Shown piece by piece: positions 1-5,835 of a stretch of 6,806 bases of DNA. The notes under the pieces are model-generated. The model saw nothing but the letters and a program-made list of their open reading frames with translations, ran no database searches and was not told the origin of the DNA. Numbering within the stretch: position 1 is the stretch's first letter; each line of letters begins with the position of its first letter. Source of the DNA: Clostridiales bacterium (GTDB lineage: Bacteria > Bacillota > Clostridia > Lachnospirales > Lachnospiraceae). The position numbers and the translations under genes were made by a program. The stretch spans positions 1-6,806 of the forward strand of contig JAJPYU010000161.1 in the NCBI GenBank assembly GCA_021204765.1, written 5' to 3'.

Positions 1-670
1 CCCTGCATAGAAGATGCAAACGTTTCTTTATCATTTCAAATTTATTTTCATGCGTGAAAATGACCAGCATTGGTTTTTTTGGCATTTTTAGCAATTGATA
101 TAAAATCATTTTTTCTAGTCTCACATCAGTTTTTATATAACTGATTCCGTTTCTTTCAATTCTCCCGGAATCATAAAGTATGTGAATCATCTCGTCGGTA
201 AGATCATAACTTTTCCTTGATTTGGATTCAGCAGTGAGAAGTCGTGACACCCCCCCCACTCGCTTCAGGGTGTCTATCTGGCTTTTATCTGCCTTATATC
301 CATGAAGTCTCACGTATTCACTTCTTTTACATTTATCTATTAGTAAATAGGTCTCATCAATGTACTCTGCCTGATGAGGTGCCAGATCTATATTCTCCTG
401 AGAACAGATTTTATCAGATATTGAGACCATCGTTATCTCACCTTTCTGGTAAAATATGTACAGATGACTGAGCAGTCCATATGAGTCATACAACTCCCTA
501 AGGTCATCACATATTGGATTATTCTCATTAATACACAGATCAAAAACATCATCCATACTGAAATGGATCTCCTGTATACCCTTTCTTTGCAGAAGCATTT
601 CCCCAAAAAACAGCAAGAGAAAATAATCCAAACCATATAAAACCTTTTTTACAGCATGTTTAATCATCAT
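1..670 (-). CDS. Polysaccharide-deacetylase-like protein, C-terminus cut by the window edge
   Basis: An open frame runs from ATG at 670 (second in-frame ATG at 667) to the left edge, giving 223 codons with no stop. Visible motifs are IHFSMDDV (residues 35-42, adjacent Asp40/Asp41), APH (97-99), RLHGY (121-125), LLTAES (144-149), YIKTDVRLEK (178-187) and VIFTHE (203-208). From memory, the spaced Asp-Asp, His and THE motifs match a deacetylase-like (NodB-related) family found in capsule loci, which would act on polymer N-acetyl or O-acetyl groups; that function is inferred. The stretch between the DD and RLH motifs looks shorter than I expect for the family. The start overlaps the end of the upstream glycosyltransferase gene by 11 bases, so translational coupling is likely; AAAGGA at 686-691 is a plausible but distant ribosome binding site. 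Residues 10-27 are hydrophobic but contain Asp and Glu, so a membrane segment is uncertain. A run of eight G lies in codons 138-141. Coding status is fairly certain; the family call is moderate. Confidence 0.5.
   Translation of the reverse strand, partial: MMIKHAVKKVLYGLDYFLLLFFGEMLLQRKGIQEIHFSMDDVFDLCINENNPICDDLRELYDSYGLLSHLYIFYQKGEITMVSISDKICSQENIDLAPHQAEYIDETYLLIDKCKRSEYVRLHGYKADKSQIDTLKRVGGVSRLLTAESKSRKSYDLTDEMIHILYDSGRIERNGISYIKTDVRLEKMILYQLLKMPKKPMLVIFTHENKFEMIKKRLHLLCR
250..257 (-). repeat. Eight-G homopolymer inside a coding sequence
   Basis: The coding strand has eight consecutive G across codons 138-141 (Val-Gly-Gly-Val) of the deacetylase-like gene, which is otherwise AT-rich. With eight G the frame is open. 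Losing one G brings a TGA after about 24 codons, and gaining one brings a TGA after about 10. Either change removes the conserved VRLEK and THE motifs. Runs of this kind are known slippage sites in phase-variable surface genes; variation here is inference. Confidence 0.5.
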
Positions 671-1580
671 TTATACTTTTTATAATCCTTTCAACAATTT
701 CCGCATCCTCTCTGATATCAAACTTTCTGGCAAACAGGCACTGGCTTTCGGATATTTCTTTCCAGTCATTTATCCTCCATATATACGGATTACCATTATT
801 TCCTCTGTTCTTCATGTCAATCAACCTCATATTGGCGAGAAAACTGTCATCAAAATATTGATCATAAAGCCGTTCCTTGAATTCTGAATTATATACCAGT
901 GATTGTATGAAAAGCTCATCTGCACAATTGGTATACTTGAATATATTAACTATTAATTTCTCATTTTCAAGTATATACTCAACCAAGTCATCTGTTATGC
1001 TGACCCACTGTGAACCATATCTGATCTTAAAATCCGGATATTTTTTCATCCTGTCAACATGGAGTATCAGCTGTGCCAATATAAGACATCTTTCCAGAAA
1101 TGTGAAAAACCCATTTAATGCTATAGAATTATATCTTCGACGGTAATTCTGCAGAAAATGATACACTCTGGTTCTTCTGCCAAGTTCTTTATCCTTCTTC
1201 AGACGCTCATCTGTATCATAATGTATAAATTCATATCCGAAATTATTCTCAAAAAATGAATCTATATATTCTTTTTTCTTTATTGGCAAGTCAGCACCAG
1301 ACAAGAGATGATAATAATCATATCTTTTTTCATGAGCCCTCTTAAACAAGAACAGCTCAGCCTGCACCATCTCATAACTTCCCCACCAGACTTTGAACTC
1401 ACTGAATATTTTAATTTTAGAGTGATTGACTGAACCAACAAGGTCTGCCTCAGGAACATCTTTGGCCTTTTTATCTATATGGACATAAATATCCGTGTTC
1501 GGCGAATCAAGGCTTTTCAATAACAAATTTAACTGATACCAATTGTTATGGGCTAATACCAGGTAAGCATGCCTCATCAT
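660..1580 (-). CDS. GT14 family (core-2/I-branching-type) glycosyltransferase
   Basis: This is a 306-residue inverting glycosyltransferase, complete and of normal length for the bacterial branch of the family. It probably transfers a sugar such as GlcNAc or xylose from a nucleotide donor to the growing polymer at the inner membrane face; donor and linkage cannot be read from the sequence. Family motifs in order: HAYLVLAHN (4-12), DIYVHIDKK (30-38), WWGSYEMVQAE (65-75), YYHLLSGADLPIK (89-101, the most diagnostic), YGSQWVSITDD (188-198), CADELFIQSLVYNS (219-232) and ESQCLFARKFD (278-288). No transmembrane segment is obvious. ATG at 1580 is chosen because it forms a TGATG overlap with the preceding stop, with GAAAGG at 1592-1597 upstream; TTG at 1583 and ATG at 1577 are alternatives. 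Its own end overlaps the next gene by 11 bases, so the two are probably coupled. Confidence 0.5.
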   Translation of the reverse strand: MMRHAYLVLAHNNWYQLNLLLKSLDSPNTDIYVHIDKKAKDVPEADLVGSVNHSKIKIFSEFKVWWGSYEMVQAELFLFKRAHEKRYDYYHLLSGADLPIKKKEYIDSFFENNFGYEFIHYDTDERLKKDKELGRRTRVYHFLQNYRRRYNSIALNGFFTFLERCLILAQLILHVDRMKKYPDFKIRYGSQWVSITDDLVEYILENEKLIVNIFKYTNCADELFIQSLVYNSEFKERLYDQYFDDSFLANMRLIDMKNRGNNGNPYIWRINDWKEISESQCLFARKFDIREDAEIVERIIKSINDD

Positions 1581-2095
1581 CAACTATTAAACCTTTCTTC
1601 CTCCAGCACCTCATCCACAAGCTTCCCAAACTCCTCACAGAATTTATCGTTATTACTCCATACGCCCGCCTTCATTTCCAATGCAATGGATTCATAATTC
1701 CTGATAATATCAGGCAATGTCTCTATATCTTCCACGAGAATAATGTTCCCATAACGCTTATCCACTGTACGGCAGAAGTTCAGCTGGTGATTATTCACAT
1801 GCTCATTAAGTTCATACTGGCGAGGAACTACGATTGGAATTTTACCCAGCTGAAGTGCCGCAATAAAGCTGGCCGGTCCGCCATGAGTAATAACTATTCT
1901 GGCCTCTTCCACATACTTCTGCATCTGTTGATATGAGAAAAAATCACTGTACTGACAATTTACAGGAATGTAATCCGAATAACCCATCTGAATAATGACT
2001 TCTTCCTGTATTACTCCAGATTTTTTCAACTCATCCATGGCTTTCACAAGTCTGTTAAATTGTTGTTCGTGCGTGCCTACCGTTACAAATATCAT
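1580..2095 (-). CDS. PssE/Cps14G-family (Alg13-like) glycosyltransferase catalytic subunit
   Basis: This 171-residue protein corresponds to the C-terminal, UDP-sugar-binding half of a GT28-type glycosyltransferase. It opens with the typical MIFVTVGTHEQQFNRLV (1-17). It contains ITHGGPASF (69-77), the donor-binding Gly-Gly loop, followed by PRQYELNEHVNNHQ (91-104). In the homologous Streptococcus Cps14F/Cps14G pair, the Alg13-like subunit catalyses transfer of Gal to lipid-linked Glc and the Alg14-like subunit enhances it. By analogy this protein probably adds the second sugar of the repeat unit; the sugar itself is inferred. It lies 35 bp after the Alg14-like gene, with GAGGAAG at 2111-2117 as ribosome binding site (a long spacing of 15). 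The stop overlaps the next start by one base. No key motif is missing. Confidence 0.5.
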   Translation of the reverse strand: MIFVTVGTHEQQFNRLVKAMDELKKSGVIQEEVIIQMGYSDYIPVNCQYSDFFSYQQMQKYVEEARIVITHGGPASFIAALQLGKIPIVVPRQYELNEHVNNHQLNFCRTVDKRYGNIILVEDIETLPDIIRNYESIALEMKAGVWSNNDKFCEEFGKLVDEVLEEERFNS

Positions 2096-2130
2096 AACTA
2101 AAAAATCTCACTTCCTCGATAATTTTTTAT

Positions 2131-2586
2131 TCAAAAAATGCACCCTAAATTTATGGCCTTCGGATAAATCTCTTTCATTTCCTCCCACTGAACTATAAAT
2201 TTATCTGCCACACGATAAACCAATTTCCCTGTCATAGTATGCTGGTTTATTCTGTCAAACACCTCTATATAAATACACTTTGCTCCCCGAAGTTTCCCAA
2301 GATAGAAAAAAGGTACGGCTACAGCTGCCCCTGTCGATATGATCAAATCCGGTTTTTCTTTTCTTAGTACTTTCATTGCTACAAAGGTATTTCTTATTAG
2401 ATTCTTTACATTTCTATTTGTAGGATAAAAACAGGGATATACTTGCTCACCCATCAATAAACTCCTGGCATCCTCCTTATCAAAGGTCACCCAGAAACGA
2501 TCTTTATCCTCCCAAAATGGTTTTAACATATACAAATGTGTCAAATGTCCCCCGCTTGATCCAACAAGACAAACCTTCATTTTCAT
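2131..2586 (-). CDS. PssD/Cps14F-family (Alg14-like) glycosyltransferase subunit
   Basis: This 151-residue protein is a complete Alg14-type partner. It has CLVGSSGGHLTHLYMLKPF near the start (6-24), the long conserved block DLIISTGAAVAVPFFYLGKL (80-99), IYIEVFDRI (105-113) and the characteristic end with QWEEM (133-137) and YPKAI (141-145). In eukaryotes Alg14 anchors Alg13 to the membrane. In capsule loci the equivalent recruits the catalytic PssE-type subunit and helps form the lipid acceptor site. The hydrophobic patch around residues 81-96 suits peripheral membrane contact. Three starts are possible: GTG 2589, ATG 2586 and ATG 2580. The upstream GAAGGGA fits the two ATGs, and family members often begin at the equivalent of ATG 2580 (MKVCLVGSS), so the true start may be two codons later. 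It lies 54 bp after the priming transferase and immediately before its partner gene. Confidence 0.5.
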   Translation of the reverse strand: MKMKVCLVGSSGGHLTHLYMLKPFWEDKDRFWVTFDKEDARSLLMGEQVYPCFYPTNRNVKNLIRNTFVAMKVLRKEKPDLIISTGAAVAVPFFYLGKLRGAKCIYIEVFDRINQHTMTGKLVYRVADKFIVQWEEMKEIYPKAINLGCIF

Positions 2587-2590
2587 CACG

Positions 2591-2597
2591 TCCCTTC
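2591..2597 (-). promoter_or_regulatory. Ribosome binding site for the Alg14-like gene
   Basis: GAAGGGA on the coding strand ends 4 bases before ATG 2586 and 10 bases before ATG 2580. It does not serve GTG 2589 sensibly (1 base), which argues against that start. On spacing alone ATG 2580 is slightly favoured. Confidence 0.5.
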
Positions 2598-2640
2598 ATA
2601 ATCATGCAACACCTTTCGCAACCTATAAAAATACAAAACC

Positions 2641-4140
2641 TTACTCTGCTCCGGCATGTTGAAAAACAACCTTTACAGTTTTAATCAGAATCCTGATATC
2701 CAGCCCCAGTGTCCACTCCCTGATATACTGTGTATCCAGTTTCACCACTTCCTCAAAGTCTTTGATATCGCTCCGGCCGCTGACCTGCCAGAGGCCGGTG
2801 ATACCGGGACGGATGGCAAGGCGCTTGCGGTGGTGATACTCATACTTGGCGTATTCCTCAGGCGTCGGAGGCCTGGTGCCGACAAGTGACATGTCACCTT
2901 TCAGCACGTTCCAGAACTGGGGCAGCTCGTCTATGGAGCTCCTCCTGATGAGATGGCCTATGCCGGGGATGATGCGGGGATCGTTCTCTATCTTGAACAT
3001 CATTCCGTCCTTGACCTCATTCCGGGCCATGAGCTCCTCCTTGCGTTCCTCTGCGTCCACATACATAGAGCGGAACTTGTATAGCTGGAACTCCTTGCCG
3101 TTTCTCCCGATGCGGGTCTGTTTGAAGAAGACCGGGCCTGGGGATTTTGCCTCAATGGCCGGAGCCACGAAGATGAAAGCGATCCCGGTGATGATGATCC
3201 CTACTATCCCGCCTATGATGTCCAGCAGCCGCTTGAAAAATGCCTGGCTCGCCGTCTCCATGTGGATGGATTCCGTGAGAACGGTATAGCCGCCCAGCTT
3301 CTCCACTGTGCGGCCCAGGGACAGGTCGTCCGGATCGGCTATTTTCAGATGGATCGTGATGCCCATGGCTTCGCAGCCACGGGTCAGCCCTTTCGGGACT
3401 TTTCTGCCTTCCGGGGGACAGATGAAGACCTCGTCCACCCAGTTGGATTTGATGTATTCCAGGATGTCACGGCCGGTCGCCACGATAGGGACACCGTTGA
3501 TCTCTTCGGTCTCTCCGGCATCCTGATCTCCTGCCCCATCCCCGGCTGCATTGATATCTGCCCCGGAAATGTCTCCTGCGGCGGCTCCTTTGCTCTTCTG
3601 ACCATCCATGAAAGCGATACCCACCACGCGGAGATTATCCACGTTGTTGTGAAGCACTGTCTCCAGCACATTTTCGGAATCATTCTCACCGGTGACGACC
3701 AGCAGGGAGCGGGTCGACATGTTCTGCCTGTTGGTGGAAAGAAGAGCCTTCTTTCTCGCCATCCTGATGAGTATTGTCAGCGCCAGGTAGAAGATCCAGA
3801 AGAGGATGTACACCGTCCTGGAGTACTCAAATGAATCCTGCACCATGTACAGGTACACCAGCATCACCAGCACTACGCAGGTCACGTGGATGGTGGCCGC
3901 CCTGATCTCCTCTGCCCTGGATTTCTTCAGGATCCGCTTATAGCTCTGTATGAAGAAGACCACGCAGATATTTATAAATAACAGCGCGATGGATGCTCGA
4001 AAGTACACTGGGAAATGTATCCTCACCTTTGAGCCGTTGCGAGCCAGGCAGGCCACCCAGTACGCTATCTCCATGCACAGTATGTCAAGTAATATAAAGT
4101 CCCAGTGCTTGAGCCAGCTGTATGTATGTTTCTTATACAT
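2641..4140 (-). CDS. Undecaprenyl-phosphate sugar phosphotransferase (priming transferase, CpsE/WbaP type)
   Basis: This 499-residue enzyme is full length for the polytopic family that starts polymer synthesis by moving a hexose-1-phosphate from a UDP-sugar to undecaprenyl phosphate. Four N-terminal membrane segments lie near residues 14-33, 45-64, 82-100 and 107-125. A cytoplasmic Rossmann-like region follows (about 144-242), then the catalytic domain (about 301-499). That domain begins with KRLLDIIGG and a membrane hairpin (305-328). It carries KSPGPVFFKQTRIGRNGK (332-349), YKFRSM (354-359), the catalytic Asp404-Glu405 in SSIDELPQFWNVLKGDMS (401-418), VGTRPP (420-425) and RPGITGLWQVSGR (444-456). 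Glucose is a reasonable guess for the sugar because of the PssD/PssE pair. An Ala/Gly/Asp-rich insert (182-213) interrupts the Rossmann-like region. GGGAGGAG ten bases before ATG 4140 fixes the start. The last ~40 codons turn AT-rich like the downstream genes. Confidence 0.5.
   Translation of the reverse strand: MYKKHTYSWLKHWDFILLDILCMEIAYWVACLARNGSKVRIHFPVYFRASIALLFINICVVFFIQSYKRILKKSRAEEIRAATIHVTCVVLVMLVYLYMVQDSFEYSRTVYILFWIFYLALTILIRMARKKALLSTNRQNMSTRSLLVVTGENDSENVLETVLHNNVDNLRVVGIAFMDGQKSKGAAAGDISGADINAAGDGAGDQDAGETEEINGVPIVATGRDILEYIKSNWVDEVFICPPEGRKVPKGLTRGCEAMGITIHLKIADPDDLSLGRTVEKLGGYTVLTESIHMETASQAFFKRLLDIIGGIVGIIITGIAFIFVAPAIEAKSPGPVFFKQTRIGRNGKEFQLYKFRSMYVDAEERKEELMARNEVKDGMMFKIENDPRIIPGIGHLIRRSSIDELPQFWNVLKGDMSLVGTRPPTPEEYAKYEYHHRKRLAIRPGITGLWQVSGRSDIKDFEEVVKLDTQYIREWTLGLDIRILIKTVKVVFQHAGAE
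3502..3597 (-). other. Low-complexity Ala/Gly/Asp insert in the priming transferase
   Basis: Codons 182-213 encode a stretch dominated by Ala, Gly, Asp and Glu. It sits between the strand RVVGIAFMD (171-179) and the family segment NGVPIV (215-220). Related enzymes usually join these two elements with a short loop, so this is probably a disordered cytoplasmic loop extension. It stays in frame and the downstream catalytic domain is intact. Confidence 0.5.
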
Positions 4141-4150
4141 TTTTCTTTAT

Positions 4151-4158
4151 CTCCTCCC
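4151..4158 (-). promoter_or_regulatory. Strong ribosome binding site for the priming transferase
   Basis: GGGAGGAG ends ten bases before ATG 4140 and is the strongest Shine-Dalgarno match in the window. It fixes the start of the phosphotransferase. Its first two bases form part of the stem of a small upstream hairpin. Confidence 0.5.
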
Positions 4159-4171
4159 GGCTCTGCGCCGG
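4157..4171 (-). repeat. GC-rich hairpin abutting a ribosome binding site
   Basis: CCGGC and GCCGG form a perfect 5-bp all-GC stem around a 5-base loop (GCAGA on the coding strand). The 3' arm shares two bases with the GGGAGGAG site. It could modestly affect translation initiation, but so short a stem may also arise by chance in GC-rich DNA. Confidence 0.5.
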
Positions 4172-4368
4172 TATGGGTCTTTGATGATCACCTTCCGCCT
4201 TATATGAAGTCCTGTCCGCGCACCGCCTGTAAAAGCTTGTGCTTCGCCACCCGGCCATATTTCAGGTCAGTTGCAATGTCACGGTATGTCATCCGCGGGC
4301 TCGGAACGCGGCGGTGCGACGATCCCTCCCCCTCTCGGAATTTAAGCGATATAAGTGTCACAAGTCTA

Positions 4369-4386
4369 TGCCATGCCTGCATGGCA
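4369..4386. repeat. 18-bp near-perfect palindrome
   Basis: TGCCATGCCTGCATGGCA has two perfect 8-base arms around a 2-base centre, or a 7-bp stem with a 4-base loop if folded as RNA. It begins 23 bases after the GH3-like stop codon in the direction of transcription. No T run follows on the transcribed strand, so it does not look like an intrinsic terminator. A dimeric regulator's operator or an mRNA processing or stability element are both possible. Confidence 0.5.
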
Positions 4387-4409
4387 ATAAACGGATAATT
4401 TGTCGGTGA

Positions 4410-5720
4410 TTAGTCCATCTTTTGGCTCAGTATCCGTCCCACCGCATTGGTGAGGACGGCATCCCGTATGCTGCCGTCGTTTACGGCGTCAAGGACTGCC
4501 TGGTAGGCGTCCGTGAAGCCGTCGCTGACATATATCAGGTCTATCCCGGCCTGTACGGCCATGACCGCGGCATCGGCTGTGTCGTACTGCCCGGTAATAC
4601 TCTCGTCGGCCAGATCCACGCTCATGAGGATCCCATCGAATCCCATGGTGTCCCTGAGATAATCCACCGCGTCGGATGAGAGGCAGCAGGGAAGCTCAGT
4701 GTCTCCAGTGAGATCCTCATCCGCTATGGCACTCACCTGTATGCAGTCCACGTCTGTATCTATCCCTACCTGATATGCACTGTAGTCGTCCGCGGCCTCA
4801 TACATTCCCGGGAAGGCTCTCATCACTGCCATGGCTCCGGCGGTCTGGGTACCCTGTACATCCGACTCCACGCAGTCGGCCACGTCCAACGTGTCGCTGC
4901 CATAGGTCATCTCATTCCAGTCGGCTGTGGTCTCCTCGTCCGCCGTCACTCCCTCACCGGCAGGATCCGCAGCGGTGTCCGCCACCGGACCCAGGATAGT
5001 GTTGATCCCGCAGGCCAGGGCATAGGCCGCCCTGTTCTCAGCGGCCGTGGAGATATCCTCCGTGCTGGCACTCTCTCCCAGCTCCGCGGGGGACGCTTCC
5101 ATGTCACCTGCGTCTACGCCTGCCAGGGGCGAGTGGTTCTCCCCGCCCGCTTCCTCTATCATGGTAAACACATCCAGTCCCACGGCCTCCTGGCTGTACT
5201 CCTGGGTGTTGCTGATCATCTGCGATACCTGGTCCGGCCCCTGCAGGTTCAGGCTGGTGTATAAGAGCCCTCCCACCGGATACTCCGCCAGGGCCTCCTC
5301 TGTGGAGCTCCCGGCCTGGGTCACCTGGTGCATTCCCATCAGCTCGTCCGGTGTGACGACAAAGAGCTGAGCCACCTTCTCCTCGGTGGTCATCTCAGAT
5401 AGCTTCTCCTCCACTGCATCGGAGAATCCTATGCTGCCGCTGCCGCCGCTTATGGCATTATCAGCTGTGCCGTCAGTGGCGGAGGTATCTTCATTATCTC
5501 CATCCTCTGTATCTGCGTCGTCAGATGATCCTGCAGGCGTGTAGTTCATGTCTATGCTGTTCTGGTCCTCAGCGTCAGCCACGGCCTCCGTGCTGCCGGA
5601 GCTGCCATTAACCAGGGACTTAAGCCTGCTCACTCCGCCGTACACTCCGCCGAATACCACCACTATCACAAGGGCAATGACCTCTATTATTATTAAGAAA
5701 TTAAGGCCTCGATTCTTCAT
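4410..5720 (-). CDS. Membrane-anchored GH3-fold protein, predicted catalytically inactive
   Basis: This 436-residue protein has a short basic start, one membrane segment (about 7-26), an acidic low-complexity linker (about 45-98) and a GH3 N-terminal-type domain related to NagZ-like beta-N-acetylhexosaminidases. The fold is recognisable from MTTEEKVAQLF (110-120), YPVGGLLYTSLNLQG (147-161), CGINTILGPVADT (237-249), YGSD (273-276), GFDGIL (360-365) and AGIDLIYVS (391-399). The catalytic features are not conserved. The nucleophile position of the T-D-x-L motif is Val368 (SVDL), KHFPGHG has become RAFPGMY (301-307), and IDxEGGxVxRL has become IEEAGGENHSPL (188-199). It is strikingly acidic: by hand count about 82 Asp/Glu against 12 Lys/Arg. 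An outward-facing carbohydrate-binding or scaffold role is inferred. It follows the LCP gene by 115 bp. AGAGGA at 5730-5735 supports ATG 5720. Five cysteines, including Cys345-Cys346, are unusual for an exported Gram-positive protein. Confidence 0.5.
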   Translation of the reverse strand: MKNRGLNFLIIIEVIALVIVVVFGGVYGGVSRLKSLVNGSSGSTEAVADAEDQNSIDMNYTPAGSSDDADTEDGDNEDTSATDGTADNAISGGSGSIGFSDAVEEKLSEMTTEEKVAQLFVVTPDELMGMHQVTQAGSSTEEALAEYPVGGLLYTSLNLQGPDQVSQMISNTQEYSQEAVGLDVFTMIEEAGGENHSPLAGVDAGDMEASPAELGESASTEDISTAAENRAAYALACGINTILGPVADTAADPAGEGVTADEETTADWNEMTYGSDTLDVADCVESDVQGTQTAGAMAVMRAFPGMYEAADDYSAYQVGIDTDVDCIQVSAIADEDLTGDTELPCCLSSDAVDYLRDTMGFDGILMSVDLADESITGQYDTADAAVMAVQAGIDLIYVSDGFTDAYQAVLDAVNDGSIRDAVLTNAVGRILSQKMD

Positions 5721-5750
5721 CCTCTGCTTTCCTCTGTCCTAATGTCACAT

Positions 5751-5832
5751 TGCAGCTGCCATCCGACTTCCGCCTGAAATGCAGCTGCCACCACCGTCCT
5801 GCCGCACTGGCTTTTCCCGGCAATCCTGCCGC
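5751..5832. repeat. Paired direct repeats in the LCP to GH3-like intergenic region
   Basis: The plus strand has TGCAGCTGCCA at 5751-5761 and again at 5780-5790, then TCCTGCCGC at 5797-5805 and again at 5824-5832. The offsets are 29 and 27 bases, so the 115-bp gap contains two separate short tandem pairs. The core GCAGCTGC is itself palindromic, so the two copies can also pair with each other as an 8-bp RNA stem with a 21-base loop. They may be regulator sites or a degenerate local duplication; no promoter is evident. Confidence 0.5.
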
Positions 5833-5835
5833 TAC

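Larger units (their letters stand above)
4141..4409. other. 269-bp intergenic region between GH3-like gene and priming transferase
   Basis: No convincing gene is seen here. On the transcribed (minus) strand it holds, in order, an 18-bp near-perfect palindrome shortly after the GH3-like stop, a purine-rich G run (GAGAGGGGGAGGGA, 4323-4336), and a small GC hairpin touching the ribosome binding site of the next gene. I found no convincing -35/-10 pair and no hairpin followed by a T run, so neither a promoter nor an intrinsic terminator can be supported. The gap is much longer than the junctions downstream, so a role as an untranslated leader is possible. Confidence 0.5.

Noticed and set aside
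433..636. A 67-codon minus-strand frame with a Cys- and Met-rich product
   Set aside because: It is out of frame with the longer deacetylase-like gene that spans the region and carries recognisable motifs.
1580..1583. TTG at 1583 as start of the GT14 gene
   Set aside because: ATG at 1580, overlapping the upstream stop as TGATG, is a more usual coupled start; TTG would add only one residue.
3262..3834. A 190-codon plus-strand open frame
   Set aside because: It lies entirely opposite the priming transferase, whose minus-strand motifs are unambiguous. Long antisense frames are common in GC-rich coding DNA.
4200..4382. A 60-codon minus-strand open frame in the intergenic gap
   Set aside because: No ribosome binding site precedes its ATG, the start lies in the palindrome, and its Arg-rich product resembles no family I know. 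A gene remnant is possible but not supported.
4369..4386. The palindrome as an intrinsic terminator
   Set aside because: No T run follows the stem on the transcribed strand, and the downstream genes read the same way with no clear new promoter.
4300..4409. Candidate promoter with TTGCCA or TTGTGA as -35 and TTATAT as -10
   Set aside because: No pair of hexamers has both reasonable matches and a 16-18 base spacing.
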